This document shows, piece after piece, positions 1 through 11,619 of a DNA stretch of 64,000 nucleotides. Origin of the DNA: Corythucha ciliata (lineage: Eukaryota; Arthropoda; Insecta; Hemiptera; Tingidae); assembly GCA_038030265.1 (NCBI GenBank), contig CM075942.1, positions 65,538,926 to 65,602,925 of the forward strand, read 5' to 3'. Position 1 is the first letter of the stretch. Every line of letters begins with the position of its first letter. The notes under the pieces were generated by a model. That model made no database searches. It saw only the letters and a list, made by a program, of their open reading frames with translations, and had not been told where the DNA came from. The translations under genes were made by a program, and so were the position numbers.

Positions 1-154
1 GCCTAAAACGATTATTCCAGTCCTGAAAAAGGTAAAACCGACCATTTGCGCTTCAAAAATGGCCAGACTGAGCCTTCATTCCTTAAAAAACGTCTAAATT
101 GACCAATAGTGTACTAAAAATACCAAAACTGTCTATTGACGCCCTAAAAATGGC
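1..154. repeat. Sat-3 degenerate ~31-bp repeat, flank of LINE-1
   Basis: Four to five imperfect units built around CCTAAAAATGGCAAAACTG followed by ACCATTCGCG-like sequence. The same unit recurs at 34860-35195 and 51415-51510. The LINE-1 A-tail begins inside a unit, so the LINE inserted into this repeat. Confidence 0.6.
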
Positions 155-277
155 ATTTTTGTTTTTTTTGAGGGCTCGGACGGTCTCCCGACTCCGAAGG
201 TGCCAAAAGCCTTTCGGCCGATACACCATACCCACTTGGGGCCCAGACTCGGGAGAGCCTAGTACGGCTCCTCAAAC

Positions 278-3200
278 CTATTTATCCTTTCCAGCAACCT
301 CAGGAGACGGGTCCCATTCTCCTTTGAGAAGCTGGGGGAAGGATATCCTATCGTCACCAAAAATGGTGTATCTGACCGCCGCGTAGCTGTCACACTCGCA
401 TACGACGTGCTCCGCGGTTTCCTCAGCCTCCCCACACCTTTCGCAGTCGGGCTCCCCTACTGCCCCCATGATTGACAGATGCCTAGTAAGGGCGTAGTGT
501 CCTGTATACGTCCCTACTATCCGCCCCGTGTTAGTCCCAGCAACCATGCCGAAGCTTCCTGGTCTTCCTCATTTATTCCCAGTTTTACTTGCCGGCACCC
601 TGGTTCAGTCCGCCATCTCCTCAGGGCTTGGTCACTGGCCCAGGCCCTTATCTCCCTCAAGACCACCCTTCGGGCAATGCCCACCGATGGTTCAGGTCCT
701 ATCACCAGCTGGTCCGCGCCACGCTTGGCCAGCTCGCTGCTTTTTCATTTCCCTGCCATCCTCTATGACCCGGGATCCATCCCAACGTTAGGGAGTTCCC
801 TTCGCGCTGAGTCCACCACGGGTTTGGTGATCGCCCCCAGCGCCGCCCTGCTATCAGAGTAGATGCCGATCGCCCTACCTCTCACTTTCCGCTCCAGTAG
901 CTCCCGAATACAAGCATCGATCGCTACCACCTTGGCCTGGAAAACTGTGGTGTGTCCCCCTAGCGGGATACTTATTTCCACCCCCAGCTCCGGCACGAAA
1001 ATTCCAGCTCCGGTATATCCACTTCATGACCCGTGGTTTCAGGCCCCAGGTCTTCCCCACGATTTGTCTACATTGGTGAAAGGCCACCACAGCTTTCTTA
1101 TAGACGCTGTCTACGTGTTCCTTCCACCTTAACTTCTCATCCAATATGACTCTTAAATATTTAACCTGTTTAGAGAGAGCGATGGCCTCTCCCCGAAAGT
1201 GGATTGATTGCCATCCCTCCCTTTTTCTCTTGTGAGTGAACAACACCATATTCTTCTTACTAGGGTTTATTGTGAGACCCCTAGGCCTACACCATGCCTC
1301 GACTATCCCCACCGCCCCCCTCATGAGGGAACACAGTGTGGATAAGTCTTTCCCCCTAACCACTATGGCTCCGTCATCCGCAAAAAATTGCGCATAATAG
1401 CCCTTTTCCTCTAATTTCCTTATAGGACTATCTACCACAAGTATTCAGAGAAGAGGCGAGAGACTTGAGCCCTGGGGCACCCCCCTACTAGCTCGTTTTT
1501 CCACCCTATCGCCGCCCACCTTAGCGACCACCCACCTATGACTCAGTGAGTAGTCTATCCATTGAATCAGCCTCGTCTCCACCCCAAAGTGCCCTAGAGT
1601 TGCCACAATACACTCCCTATGTACCCTATTAAATGCCCCTTCAATATCCAAAAAAAGAGCCAACGCGTACTCTTTCTGGGCCACCGACCCCTCCACCCTC
1701 CCCAGTAAGTCGTGGAGGGCCGAGTCGGTCGACTTCCCCGCCGTGTACGCATGCTGGTTTTGGTGGATCACTCCTCCAGTAGCCAATGATTCCCTCATGT
1801 ATAATTCAATTATCCTTTCCATCAGTCTTAAAAGTACACTGCTTACACTAATAGGCCTAAAATCCTCCGCTTTGGCATGCTTCCCGCCATATTTAGGAAT
1901 GAAAACAACTCTCACCCGTTTCCAGGCCGTGGGTACTTTCCTGGCTGCCAGGCACCTGACGAAGAGTCGTCTTATTCTCTCCTGAAGCCTCCCCCCGGCA
2001 TGCTGGATGGCACACGGGTGTATTCCGTCCAATCCTGCTGCCTTGTAGGGTCCCATGGAGCTGAGTGCCCAGTTGAATCGCTCCTTCGAGATCACCACGT
2101 CGCATCTATTGCACTCCTCTTCGTCCTCTGTTCCACCCCTCAGTGGCACGACCTCCTCGCTCCTGCACCCTGGAAAATGAGTATTTAGCAAGTGTGTCGC
2201 GATACCTAATCCATCAACCACCGAACCACCGTCCGGAAGCGTTAGTGATCCTACATTACCATTCGGTTCTGACCGTACGATACGAACGAGTCTCGCCGCC
2301 TCTCCTGTTTCCTCAATTCCCTCGCAATAGGTCCTCCATGTATATTTCTTGGCGCGGCAAATTCCAGTCTTGTAAGCTTTCCTAGCCGCATGGTAGGCCT
2401 CCCAGTCCTCGTCGTTCCCTGTTGCCTTCGCGGTTTCCGCGGCCGCTCTGGTCGCCCTTTTGAGCAAGCGGAGCCCTAAGCCCCACCAAGGGGATTTTAT
2501 GTGCTTCCTCCTTTGCTCTGGGTAGGCCACCTGAAACGCTTCTGTTAGTATTTCCCTTACCTCCCTTTCCTCTTCGTCAATGGATATAACCCCCCGGTCT
2601 CCACCATTCTACCTACCTCCCGCTCGAATCTATCCCAGTCTGTATGTCTGGGGTTCCGTTCGGGTTCCGCTTTGTCTCCTTCGGCTCCTACTGTGAACAT
2701 AATAGGTCGGTGGTCCGTCGTTATCACCCCCTCTTGCACCCTCCAGTTACTAATTAGCCTACCCATACTCCCCAGGCTCAGGGTCTCGTCAATGACCTCT
2801 TGCCTGTTCCTAACTACAAAGGTGGGCTCATCCCCCCTATTCTCCACAAAAAGACCTATTCTTACCAAATCCTCCATTAGCTGCTCGCCGGGTCGACCCC
2901 CACGCTAGGTGGTGGGCATTCGCGTCGGCTCCGACCACTAGCAGCTTCCCTGTTGTCCGGCAGTAGGCGCAGAGATTTTCAAGCTCCGCTGGTACGCCAT
3001 TCTCCTCCATCTGCACCACGACGACCTCCTTGACCTCTTGATTTCGCAGGGTTGCCCTGAAACTGACCGCAATGAGATCCCTGATTCCGAAGGAGCGCAA
3101 CTGTATCGGGTTAAAATTCGCCAACACAACCACACATGCTCTCGGAGCCAGGTCTCCCTCAGTATAAAAAATCTTATAATCCTTATTTCTAAGATAACAT

Positions 3201-3325
3201 ACCCTGTTCCCTGAGACATATGGCTCCTGGAACAGGCCCACCTCAAAACTTACCCTACTCATCAGGACCGCTACATCCGCAGCCGCGGTCCTACTGTGCT
3301 GCAAGTTTGCCTGGACGCACCTCAC
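278..3325 (-). pseudogene. LINE-1 ORF2: endonuclease / reverse transcriptase / RNase H, multiply broken
   Basis: Starts MRCVQANLQHSRTA, a typical APE-type endonuclease start, with VVGADANAHH and TTDHRPIMF further on. The reverse transcriptase (about 2530-1100) shows FRPISVSSVLLRLMERII, ALFLDIEGAFN, GVPQGSSLSPLL and FADDGAIVV, the FADD box of this group. RNase H carries YSDSRAAL. The C-terminal knuckle is CERCGEAEETAEHVVCEC (CX2C...HX4C). Breaks: a frame change in the endonuclease near 2850-2880 and another near 2540, an in-frame TGA between RT motif B and the FADD box (about 1442), and frame changes near 1000 and 540. The protein would cut the target and prime reverse transcription, but this copy cannot make it. 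Confidence 0.85.
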
Positions 3326-4049
3326 TTCGGCGAGCCCAGCAACAGGTCCTCCTCCAACTCATGGACGGTGAGGATCCCCCCCCCCCGTTGCTGTGTTGCT
3401 AATAGCCCCTCCGCTCCCTCAGCTGGCCTTTGATTTCCTACCGGGTCGACTTCCATATCTGACCCCTCGCTGTCCATTTCACCCATCCACCTGTTAGGCA
3501 GAACCCTAAACCTGACTTTAAAGAGTTCAATACCCACCATGGGCTCCTTCCTAATTTCCTCGGCGTCCTTCTTAGGTACCTCGAAGGTGATTTGCACCCT
3601 CTCGCCCGTGGGGTCTTGCTCAAACCCCACCATCTTCCACTCCTCGAACGAAAATCCCCTCTTCCAGTTGGTGAGCTCCATATGGGGGATCACGGTCTCC
3701 TTGGACATCACTAAGCCCGATACCATCGCCCTTATTCGGCTAGGAATCGGTAGGTCCGGTAGCCTACAAATCACCAAATTTCGGGTTTTTCCCTCCTCCT
3801 GTAATAACTCACGATCCTCCCCGCCTCCTCGGCCGTTTCACAGGTGAGTACAAAGATCTTACTGTCATGTACCAGACCCGTGTTGACCAGGGCGGCCCTA
3901 CACTTCTTCTCTATTTGTCTCGTGCAAATCCACTTTCTGATCTCTAAAACCTCCTCGACCTCAAAAGGTTCTCTGGCCTCTTTGACCACACACACTTTTG
4001 CCCTAGCCGATTCTATTAGTCTCGTGACCTTAGTGTCGGTCCCTGCCAT
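3322..4049 (-). pseudogene. LINE-1 ORF1, frameshifted
   Basis: Two overlapping frames (4049-3771 and 3777-3322) form one ORF1-like protein of about 240 residues broken by a frameshift near 3775. It has a charged N-terminal part, then a region with MELTNWKRGF and VRFRVLPNRW that looks like the DUF4780-type ORF1 proteins of arthropod LINEs, and an acidic tail. I see no CCHC knuckle. It lies directly upstream of ORF2, the end of ORF1 meeting the ORF2 start at about 3325. The family call is by resemblance only. Confidence 0.55.
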
Positions 4050-4250
4050 TGAGCTGGTGCTCGGTATACTACGGAAATCATTCCCCTCATTAATTTTATC
4101 CTAAGTTTGGGCGGGTCGCTGAAACGATCCCTGCCCCCGCCTTAGCGCTCGGGGTTCTGCTCAAGGACGGATTTTCGTCCCCCGAGTCTTTGAGCTTCAG
4201 TTTAGAGGCCGAAACCTCTAAACTTCCATGGCATACTCGTACTAGCAATT

Positions 4251-7004
4251 CACACTTCGTTTAGATGTCTCAGTTATATGGGCACGCCACTGTCGTTCAG
4301 TGTATAGCGGTGCAGATGTAGTTCGAGCAGTCAGGGATTGACGTCATTTTTCAAAAACAAACGAACGCTTTTCGTACGGTAACAAACGAGTTAACCTTTA
4401 TAATTTATTCCTACTTCCCAGCGAGAAGTGTTGGCAAAAGGTATTATAGAGCAGGTTATAACATTTCGAGCAGCAAGCTCCTCCTAATTTTTACTAATAA
4501 GACCGAGGTTTGACAAGTGAAACGCTTTAAGTGTAGTAGTTCGGGATTACAAAAGAACGCTTTTCGGACTGTTCGTGCAGTCTAGAGCAGCTCTGAACGA
4601 CAAACGAACAAACCTAATCAATGTGAAAAATAAGAATTGGTTATCGGCAATGGGTGTGGTCTTGAAATGGCAACGTTGCTATAGAAATGAATCCAAGAAT
4701 CCACAAATCGTTTTCGAGAAAACTAGGATGCGATTGTGCGTGTGTCACGAAATATCGATTTCTCAGAACCGAAATGTTGATTCAACAGCTATTTCAGCGA
4801 TCTACAGTGGTGAATGTGAGCCATTCAGTGTGTCACAGTAGGCTATTACGCTATTATAGCATGAACGGTCATTCACCGAGGGTAAAAATAGCAACAGTCA
4901 TCAGTTTACGAGGCAAAATACTGTTCTTCATGCAATATGAACGGTTCACGGGCCGATCAGTACGATTTTCAGACTAAATAGACCGTTTCAGCGAAAATGG
5001 TAATTTAAAACAAAAGTCGCTAGTCCGTGGGAGTGGGACAACGCAAGTGAAAGTATAGCCGCGAAAATCTCAGTTGTTTGTTTCGAACTCTCTAACCCTT
5101 AAAAGGGAGAAAATAACTTTTCCTAAAGATAAAAAGAAACCCTAACACCCCGAGGGCCACATTTTATATTTTCCCTGCCGATAAAACCAACGCATTCCCG
5201 CATATTCGTGAAATAGCACCTCCGACACCTGGCATTATTGGCAAGGGATTTTGATTTAAAGGAACGGGAGAGACATCCCTGAGACGTTTCAACTTTTCCA
5301 GGAAGCAAAGCTTGTCTCGCATCTTTTCTTTTTTTTTTTTTTTTTTTTGACAGAAAACGTGGAAGGAGATTGGGGACTGCTGGAAACGAGGTTTACTGGC
5401 CATAGTGCGCGTAACTTGAAAACAGTATAAGCTGCACTGTCGATAAATGCAACTCGAACCGTGATTTACTGCTTTTCATGCAACATTTTAGAGTGTTACG
5501 TGGGAGAAATCACTTCTTTCTCGGCCCAAAACTATTCTTTTTTGCGTGTGATTAATCAGTATTCTTGGGATAGCGCCAAGGCTTTCATATGCTTGAGTTG
5601 AAGCCAGTAATTTACTGTGTAACCCCTAAACGTGACTTGTGACGTTAATCAGTGAGAGGAAGAGCAGAGTTTTGCCTTTATTAAAATACCCGGTAGGCTG
5701 GGAAGGATCGAGAATGGGAGAACGAGCCTTCCACATTGTTCGTTTAACAAAAAGGGTTATATGAAATGAAATTCTAATTATCCTTACTGTACACCGACGG
5801 TAATATAGAATCGGTACAATTTCGGCGGCTCAATTTTAATTTTCACACTGTTTCTTTTTGGCTCTCAATCATGCGAAACAGCTCCGGTTAAGACAAGTTA
5901 ATTAATTTTTTTTTTTTTTTTTTGGTCACTCTCGGCAGTTGCGTGAAAATTAAAAACAAACGCAACACTCGCCCCTTGGCATTCGAGTGAAGTTGTAAAT
6001 TCCAGACCTTTTCTCAGCTAACTTTTAATTTGTTTTAAGATTCGCTTTATTTTCTGCCCATTGGTACTCTCTGTTCCTTGTCAATTAACATAAGATTAAA
6101 ATATATTAATTCTGTAAAGCCTTCTGTTCATTGTGGGCCTCGGCAACTTCATCAATCCCCATCCCCCCCCCCAAACAACCAACCCCACTAGCGTTTCTGC
6201 TACTATTCCACCACACCTGTTTTACTCAGTCCTGTCCGTTCTGATTAGCATTTTTGCCCGGCATTGTGAGTGTGGGGGGGGGGAGGGGGCGTGATTTGCG
6301 TATTCTCCCTCCTCTTTCATATTTCACGCTCCGAAAGAAACTTTTTCCCTTTTCAGACAACTCGAAAAAAACAAAATCTAATTGGTCCCATTGTGGTAGC
6401 AAGATTCCCTGTAACTCAACAAATTGTAGACATCTCTCAAATTAAGAAAGTTCAGACATTTTTCCTCCGTTTCTGCCGTTTTTTGTTTGTTTGTTTTTTA
6501 TTTCTCGGCAAAACTATGAAACTTTCGACAATTTCTTGGCACCTACACGTACGTCTTTTCAACAGGTCCCCATCTTTTACTTCTATGGGGAGATCGAGTT
6601 ATGGACGTGTCAGTAAGGTTTGTAAAGGGTTTCGAAGAGAAGAGTGAGTGGCTATAGGTTAAACCTCATCAATCTTTAGGTTGTTCACGCTAGTGGAACG
6701 GACTATAGTGGGATGGGGGAAGAGGTTTATGTACCTACACTATTTGGAGATTCTTTTTTTTCCGATTTACTCGCTATTTTGTAGTTCTTAAAGGAAGTTT
6801 CGTTCTTCTACATAGTCAGGGCAGTGGGGAGAGGACTAACGCAATGGCGTATATAGTTTGGGGGACAAGGCATGGCCATCGCCCACACAACTGGAGTATT
6901 GGATGTAAAAAAGTATATTTTCGGCCCTTCCCTCCCTATTTACACCGCATTCTCGATAAATTTATCCACCCGAAGTTGTTCCGAAGGTATAATCAGTTTT
7001 CTTC
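4251..7004. other. No recognisable gene; unique-looking AT-rich DNA
   Basis: Only short chance frames are present. It holds T-runs at about 5329-5348 and 5908-5924 that could be tails of unrecognised minus-strand retroposons, a poly-C run near 6163-6172 and a G-run near 6274-6288. I found no promoter, tRNA or protein similarity I would defend. Confidence 0.5.
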
Positions 7005-7075
7005 TTTGGCTGCACTGGTGGACCTGCACTTATCGGGTCCCGGCCTAGAAATCTTCAAGAGGCCCCCAAATTGAG

Positions 7076-7282
7076 TTTTCTCCGTTTTAGCAGCAAATTA
7101 GCAATGTTTTATCACTGTTCCCAGTCTATGCTGAAAATTAGCGTTTTCCTAAGTATTTTCTCCAATAGAAGCCGCAAAATAGCCGGGTGTTCCGAATTTT
7201 AGCCACAAATCGCATTTTTTGTTCACTATGAGCTATGACAATCAACGATTTTTCTCAGCCGCAAATCAGCAGTATTTTACCT
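7076..7282. repeat. Sat-1 ~28-bp degenerate repeat, in C2
   Basis: Units on the model (minus) AATTCGCGGCTAAAATTGAG followed by an A-rich stretch; here seen as TTTTAGC..GCAAATTAGCAAT. The solo LTR starts inside this array. Confidence 0.65.
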
Positions 7283-7460
7283 TGACGCGGTGTGGCTTAA
7301 TGAGGGTCGTTCGGACGACCCGAAGATGAGGGTTGAAGATGCAAGAAATTAACGGTCGCCACCTGTTGTTTGCTTTGGGTAACAGGCCCCAATATATTCT
7401 CAATATAATACAACTGATTTACAACTTTTGTTTCGGAAAAAATAATAAAAATTATTTTTT

Positions 7461-7667
7461 TTAATGGTTTCTGGTCGTTCCGGTGCGTGGAATTCGCGAC
7501 TGTCGGTCTGGTAGAGTCCCTTCACGCTGTTGCAGATCCTCTTGTCGAGCTAACGGTCCGTTAGCGTCCTTTGGTGCTGTCCGTAGTGTCTTCTTCGCCG
7601 GGTTCGGCAAGGACAGGGAAAGGTTCGGACAGGATCGGTCTTGCTCGATGAATTCTGGGGCAGACAC
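7461..7667 (-). other. Small conserved open frame in solo LTR 1 (68 codons)
   Basis: Starts MSAPEFIEQDRSCPNLSLS. Solo LTR 2 has an equally long frame at 53069-53275 that differs at only a few residues. The two DNA copies are themselves very similar, so conservation of the frame is weak evidence for a protein. No family recognised. Confidence 0.2.
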
Positions 7668-7810
7668 AAGTGTCGCTAAGCCCCGTAGTATCTATCGAGT
7701 TCCACCGGGGGTGAGGGAACGAGAAGAACTGTTGACCGGAGTCGTCTCAACGGTCAGGCACGAATGCCTACCGGTGGTCAGGTCCACAATAGGGTTTCCC
7801 TTCAACAAGC

Positions 7811-8800
7811 GTCCGGAGTCTTCTCAACGGATGTGTCGAACTTGGAAGGTTCCCGTAAGGTTATCTGACTGTTCGGTTATGATCTATGCGTCAGGTTACT
7901 GACGACTTGAAAAAAAATGACGGTTTAATCCCCAATAGGGTTTCCCTTCAACAAGTGTCCGGAGTCTTCTCAACGGATATGTCGAACTTGGAAGGTTCCC
8001 GTAAGGTTATCCGTCCAATTCACTTGGAGCTATGCGTCCGGTTTAGGACGACTTGAGCCAGGGGCGGTTTAATCCACAATAGGGTGTCCACTTCAACAAG
8101 CGTCCGGAGTCTTCTCAACGGAGTAGAGCTTGGAAGGTTCCCGTAAGGTTATCCGCACCACTGGTCAGAGAAAAAACAAAGAAAAACACTGGCTATGGGT
8201 AGCCTGTTGGGCTAACGGTCCGTTAGCGTCCCTTGTTGTTGTCCGCAGCGTCTTCTTCGCCGAGTTCGGCAAGGATAGGGAAAGGTTCGGACAGGATCGG
8301 TTTTACTCGATGAATTCTGGGGCAGACACAAGTGTCGCTAAGCCTCGTAGTATCTATAAAGCTCCACCGAGGTTAGGGGAATGAATAAAAAGAATAACCG
8401 GAGTCTTCTCTTCGGTTTTGGCACGGATGCCTATCGGCGGTCAGGTCCACTTCAACAAGCGTCCGGAGTCTTCTCAACGGAGTAGAGCTTGGAAGGTTCC
8501 CGTAGGGTTATCTGGCTGTTCGATTTTGATATATGCATCAGGTCACTGACGACTTGAAATAATGACGGTCTAATCCCCAATAGGGTTTTCCTTCAACAAG
8601 TTCCGGAGTCTTCTCCACGGAGTAGAGCTTGGAAGGTTCCCGTGAGGTTATCCGTCCGATTTACTTGGATCTGTGCGTCCGGCTTGGGACGACTTGAGCC
8701 AGGGGCGGTTTAATCCACAATAGGGTGTCCACTTCAACAAGCGTCCGGAGTCTTCTCAACAGAGTAGAGCTTGGAAGGTTCCCGTAAGGTTATCCTTCCC
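7811..8800. repeat. Six ~145-bp units inside solo LTR 1
   Basis: The phrase CGGAGTCTTCTCAACGGA and its context start a unit at about 7811, 7958, 8101, 8461, 8601 and 8743, a spacing of 140-147 bp with one larger interval. Copy 2 of the LTR has only about three. A second duplicated block, with the palindrome CTAACGGTCCGTTAG and ending near a TCTATC motif, occurs at 7548-7722 and 8213-8385. Confidence 0.75.
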
Positions 8801-8944
8801 ACTGGTCAGAAAAAAAAAAAACAAAACGGGGTAAGAGGCCTCGGTCAGGGTCAGCCTTATACCAACCGGTCAGGATCGAATCACTGAAGGGTCGGAAAGG
8901 TTTCCAATAGGCTTTGCCCGTGGATGCCTTGGTAGGGTGTGACG

Positions 8945-9232
8945 TCACGAACGGTCAAGAGTCGTCTCAATTGACCGCTGGACGTTTTCCCGTACGGCGT
9001 GATTTTTGGTGAGCGATCCTTCGCTTCGGGAAGACTGCGTTGTCACTGTTGTACTTCCGGATTGTCGTGGGTTCTGGAATTCCCAGTCGTTGAAGCCGCT
9101 GGAGGATCGTACTGTTTCCCAGTCGAGTGGTCCATTTGCAGGCTGAAGATCTGGTCCAGGTTGCTGGGGTGTTTCCCGTTTGACTTCTCGACATGAAGTG
9201 ATTTTTAGAGTGCCAGCGCTTAGGTTATACAT
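8945..9232 (-). other. Second small conserved open frame in solo LTR 1 (95 codons)
   Basis: Starts MYNLSAGTLKITSCREVKRE and lies just downstream of the TATA-like stretch (minus strand, about 9235-9225). The counterpart in LTR copy 2 is at 51910-52215 (101 codons) and ends in the same residues. No domain recognised; it may only be a chance frame in the transcribed part of the LTR. Confidence 0.2.
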
Positions 9233-9448
9233 ATAGTCGGTGGGTGGTTTCCGCCCACTCCCACCCGCTCGGGTGGCTCAGTGGGTTGACTGGTGGGTGG
9301 TTCCCTTTCCGACTTTTCCCCCACCTGGAGGGCTCCTTTTTTTTTCTTTTTTTTTTTTGTGTGTGTAGGGATCTCTTGGAAATTTTTCCCTGGGGTGGGC
9401 GACTTGTATAATTAGTTGTTAGCGGAATTAATTACCCGACGTCAACCT

Positions 9449-10640
9449 ATACAGCCATAAATTTTCACTTTTTCACAATTTTAACCTCAAAGTTGCCATA
9501 AGAAGCCGCGAATTGGCGTATTTTTATTTTTTGATGCACGTTAAAATTTTTCACCATTTTAGCCACGAATTAGTGATTTTCCTCAGTTTTACCCGCCAAT
9601 TATCGATTTTTCTCAATTTTAACAGTGCAGTAGAGTTTCTAATCCGTGAATTAGAGAGAGTTTTCTCAATTTTAGCCACGAATTGGCGTTTTTGGCAATT
9701 TTAGCTACAAATCTTCTTAATTTTTCAATTTTTAACCGCAAATTATAAATTTTTGTTTACATTTTAACACCGCGTTAGCCATTTTGTGTTACTCTTACCT
9801 ACTAATCAGCGCTTTTTCACAGTTCGAGCTGTGAATCAGCGGTGTTTTTTTTTTTTTTTTAACTTATAGCCATGAACTTACCGTCTTCCTCAGTTTTAGT
9901 CACAAAGTTGCCTTCAGAAAGGCTCGAAGGTGGGTTGGAATATGTTGGAAAATTCACCACAATTTTGTCCGCAAATTGGCGATTTACGTCAAGTTTAGCC
10001 GCGAACTTGCACTTTTTCTCAATTTTAGCAGCGAAGTAGCGCTTCTATATAGCCCATAAATTCGCGAATTTTCTCAATTTTAGCCACGAATTGGCGTTTT
10101 CCGCAATTTTATCCGCATTCTAGCCATTTTTTCCATTTTTAGTGTCAAACTAGCACTTTTTCTCAGAATTGTTTTACAGAGAGAGTTCAACATTAGAGTT
10201 TTTCTAAATTTTGACCGCTCCAACTAGTGTTTTTTTCAATTTTAGTCGCGTTGTTTTTCATACTTTAGCCCCGCATTAGCAATTTTGTTTTGTTACTTTC
10301 TGCTATGGATTAGCGCTGTTTTTCAGTTTGAGGCTTGAAGCTCCCGGAGCTACGGATTTTAGTTTTTTTTTTTTTTCATTTGTATCAGATTTTAGTGTTT
10401 TATGGTTGTTTGTAGTGATTTTTCTCAATTTTAGCAGTTAAGAAGCGTTTCCTGCTACTTTTCCAGTGATTTAGCATCTATACTCTCTTTTTTATTTGTC
10501 AGTAGTGAATCTGCCATTTTTGCCCACTTTAATTTAACCCTAATTAGCGTTGCTTTTGTCATGTGCATTAGTAGCGAGTTTTCTCAATTTTAGCCGCGGC
10601 CTGAGCCCAAAAACAAACTTTTGCATTTATTTATACATTT
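9449..10640. repeat. Sat-1 array, right part of C2
   Basis: About forty degenerate units reading TTTCTCAATTTTAGC then CGCGAATTAGCG on the plus strand, spaced roughly 28-35 bp with insertions of T-runs. Confidence 0.75.
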
Positions 10641-11019
10641 TAGCCGTTGAATGGCCTCCGTACACCGCATAGTAATTTTTTTCACCAGGGCCAGGGAAAC
10701 AGGGGACGGCGTATTTTCTCCATTTTAGATGCGAATTTTCTAAAATTTGAGCCACCAGAAGCGGTCTCGGAGGCTCAAATGAATATTCAGCCCACACTTT
10801 TTGCTGATATCACTTATTGCAACGTTCGGAGTGACTGGAATTCGTAGAGAGGAGCCTAATCGTTGGCATGATGTATATTGTTGTAGGATACATCCATGAA
10901 TATAGAAACTAAAAATCCTCATTTTTTCGTATTCAAATTTTCGGGGGGGGGGGGGCGGCGGTCTACCCCCTCGCTCCTGTCTCAGTACGCCACTGTTTGG
11001 ATGGTGGATTTTTTGGCTG

Positions 11020-11446
11020 AATCTGAATTGACACATTTTTGGGATTTGGCAACGAATATAAAGCCCACTTCTCAGTTTTGACTCTTCCAAAAGCCAATAT
11101 TCGTGGTTTTGGTCCGATTAGATTAGAAAAAGTTGCAGCCCATCGCACAGCAGGCTCAACTATTATTTTTAAAAACGCCAATTCGTGGTTTCTTGAGGCA
11201 AAAACGGGGCTGAAATTGAGAAAAAGCGCTTAATCGCGCGGATACATGTGAAAACGTTGCTAATTCGCGGCTAAAACCTCTAACTATAACTAAACAATGG
11301 ATAATATAAACAGTGGATCAATTTGAGAAAATCCTCCAATTCGCGGCTCAAATTGAGGAAAAGCGTTTAGATCACTGCAAAAATTGGGAAAAATCGCTGT
11401 TTCATGGCTAAAATTGAGAAAACGCAAATTCGCTGTTCCTATAGAG
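11020..11446. repeat. Sat-1 array outside C2
   Basis: Plus-strand units now read AATTCGCGGCTAAAA..TTGAGAAAA, the opposite orientation to 9449-10640. The orientation flip coincides with the C2 border at 10995, supporting that border. Confidence 0.6.
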
Positions 11447-11619
11447 CAGGGGTTTCCCAAGTTTTTTGATGACGACCCTAATTTAACACTGCAAAAGCCT
11501 TCGCGACCCTAGACGAATTTTTGGTTACTTCGATAATGGTCCGCCATCTTTTTCACAAATTCCGCGACACTCGGGCGAAAGTTTTTAGCCAATGCGCATC
11601 GCAGATCGTCCCGGGTATC

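Larger units (their letters stand above)
155..4250 (-). mobile_element. LINE-1: full-length but dead non-LTR retrotransposon with RNase H
   Basis: On the minus strand the order is ORF1, endonuclease, reverse transcriptase, RNase H, C-terminal CCHC knuckle, and a short A-rich tail (minus 169 to 155). This is the layout of the I/R1/LOA group of non-LTR elements. The 5' edge is not sharp: GC-rich sequence upstream of ORF1 runs to about 4250 and I see no target-site duplication. Several frameshifts and an in-frame stop show that it is an old copy. Clade assignment within the RNase H-bearing group is tentative. Confidence 0.85.
7283..9444 (-). mobile_element. Solo LTR copy 1 (2162 bp) with 4-bp TSD ACCT
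   Basis: Begins TGACGCGGTG and ends CCCGACGTCA, so TG...CA ends with TGACG/CGTCA symmetry. ACCT precedes at 7279-7282 and follows at 9445-9448. The reverse-complement copy at 51729-53434 has the same ends and its own TSD (AATA), which fixes both boundaries. No internal retrotransposon genes lie next to it, hence solo LTR. The length is long for a solo LTR. A non-autonomous DNA element with very short inverted ends is the alternative. The minus strand is taken as sense because the better TATA box in copy 2 reads that way. Confidence 0.75.
7013..10995 (-). mobile_element. hAT-like non-autonomous element, family C copy C2, split by a solo LTR
   Basis: Left end CACTGGTGGACCTGCAC, right end ...CAGTACGCCACTG; both match the ends of copy C1 (46492-49127) in reverse orientation. 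Subterminal blocks also match C1: the GCCCC/CTTCAAGAGGCCCC block just inside 7013, and the ATTCAGCCCACAC...GCTGATATCAC block near 10781-10812. Flanking 8-bp duplication TTTGGCTG (7005-7012) and TTTGGATG (10996-11003), 7 of 8 identical, as expected for hAT transposition. The interior is Sat-1 repeat; no transposase is present. Without the LTR insert the element is about 1.8 kb. Confidence 0.8.

Noticed and set aside
99..862. Plus-strand frames over LINE-1
   Set aside because: The coding signal (RNase H and CCHC knuckle) is on the minus strand.
4575..4977. Overlapping 88- and 96-codon frames upstream of LINE-1
   Set aside because: No recognisable motif, no codon signal I can judge by eye, no supporting neighbour.
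5329..5348. T-run as evidence of a minus-strand retroposon
   Set aside because: No TSD or recognisable body next to it; homopolymers are frequent here.
9449..10640. Regular ~28-bp repeats resembling a CRISPR-like array
   Set aside because: Units are strongly diverged and contiguous without unique spacers, the context is eukaryotic transposons, and the blocks lie inside hAT-like elements.
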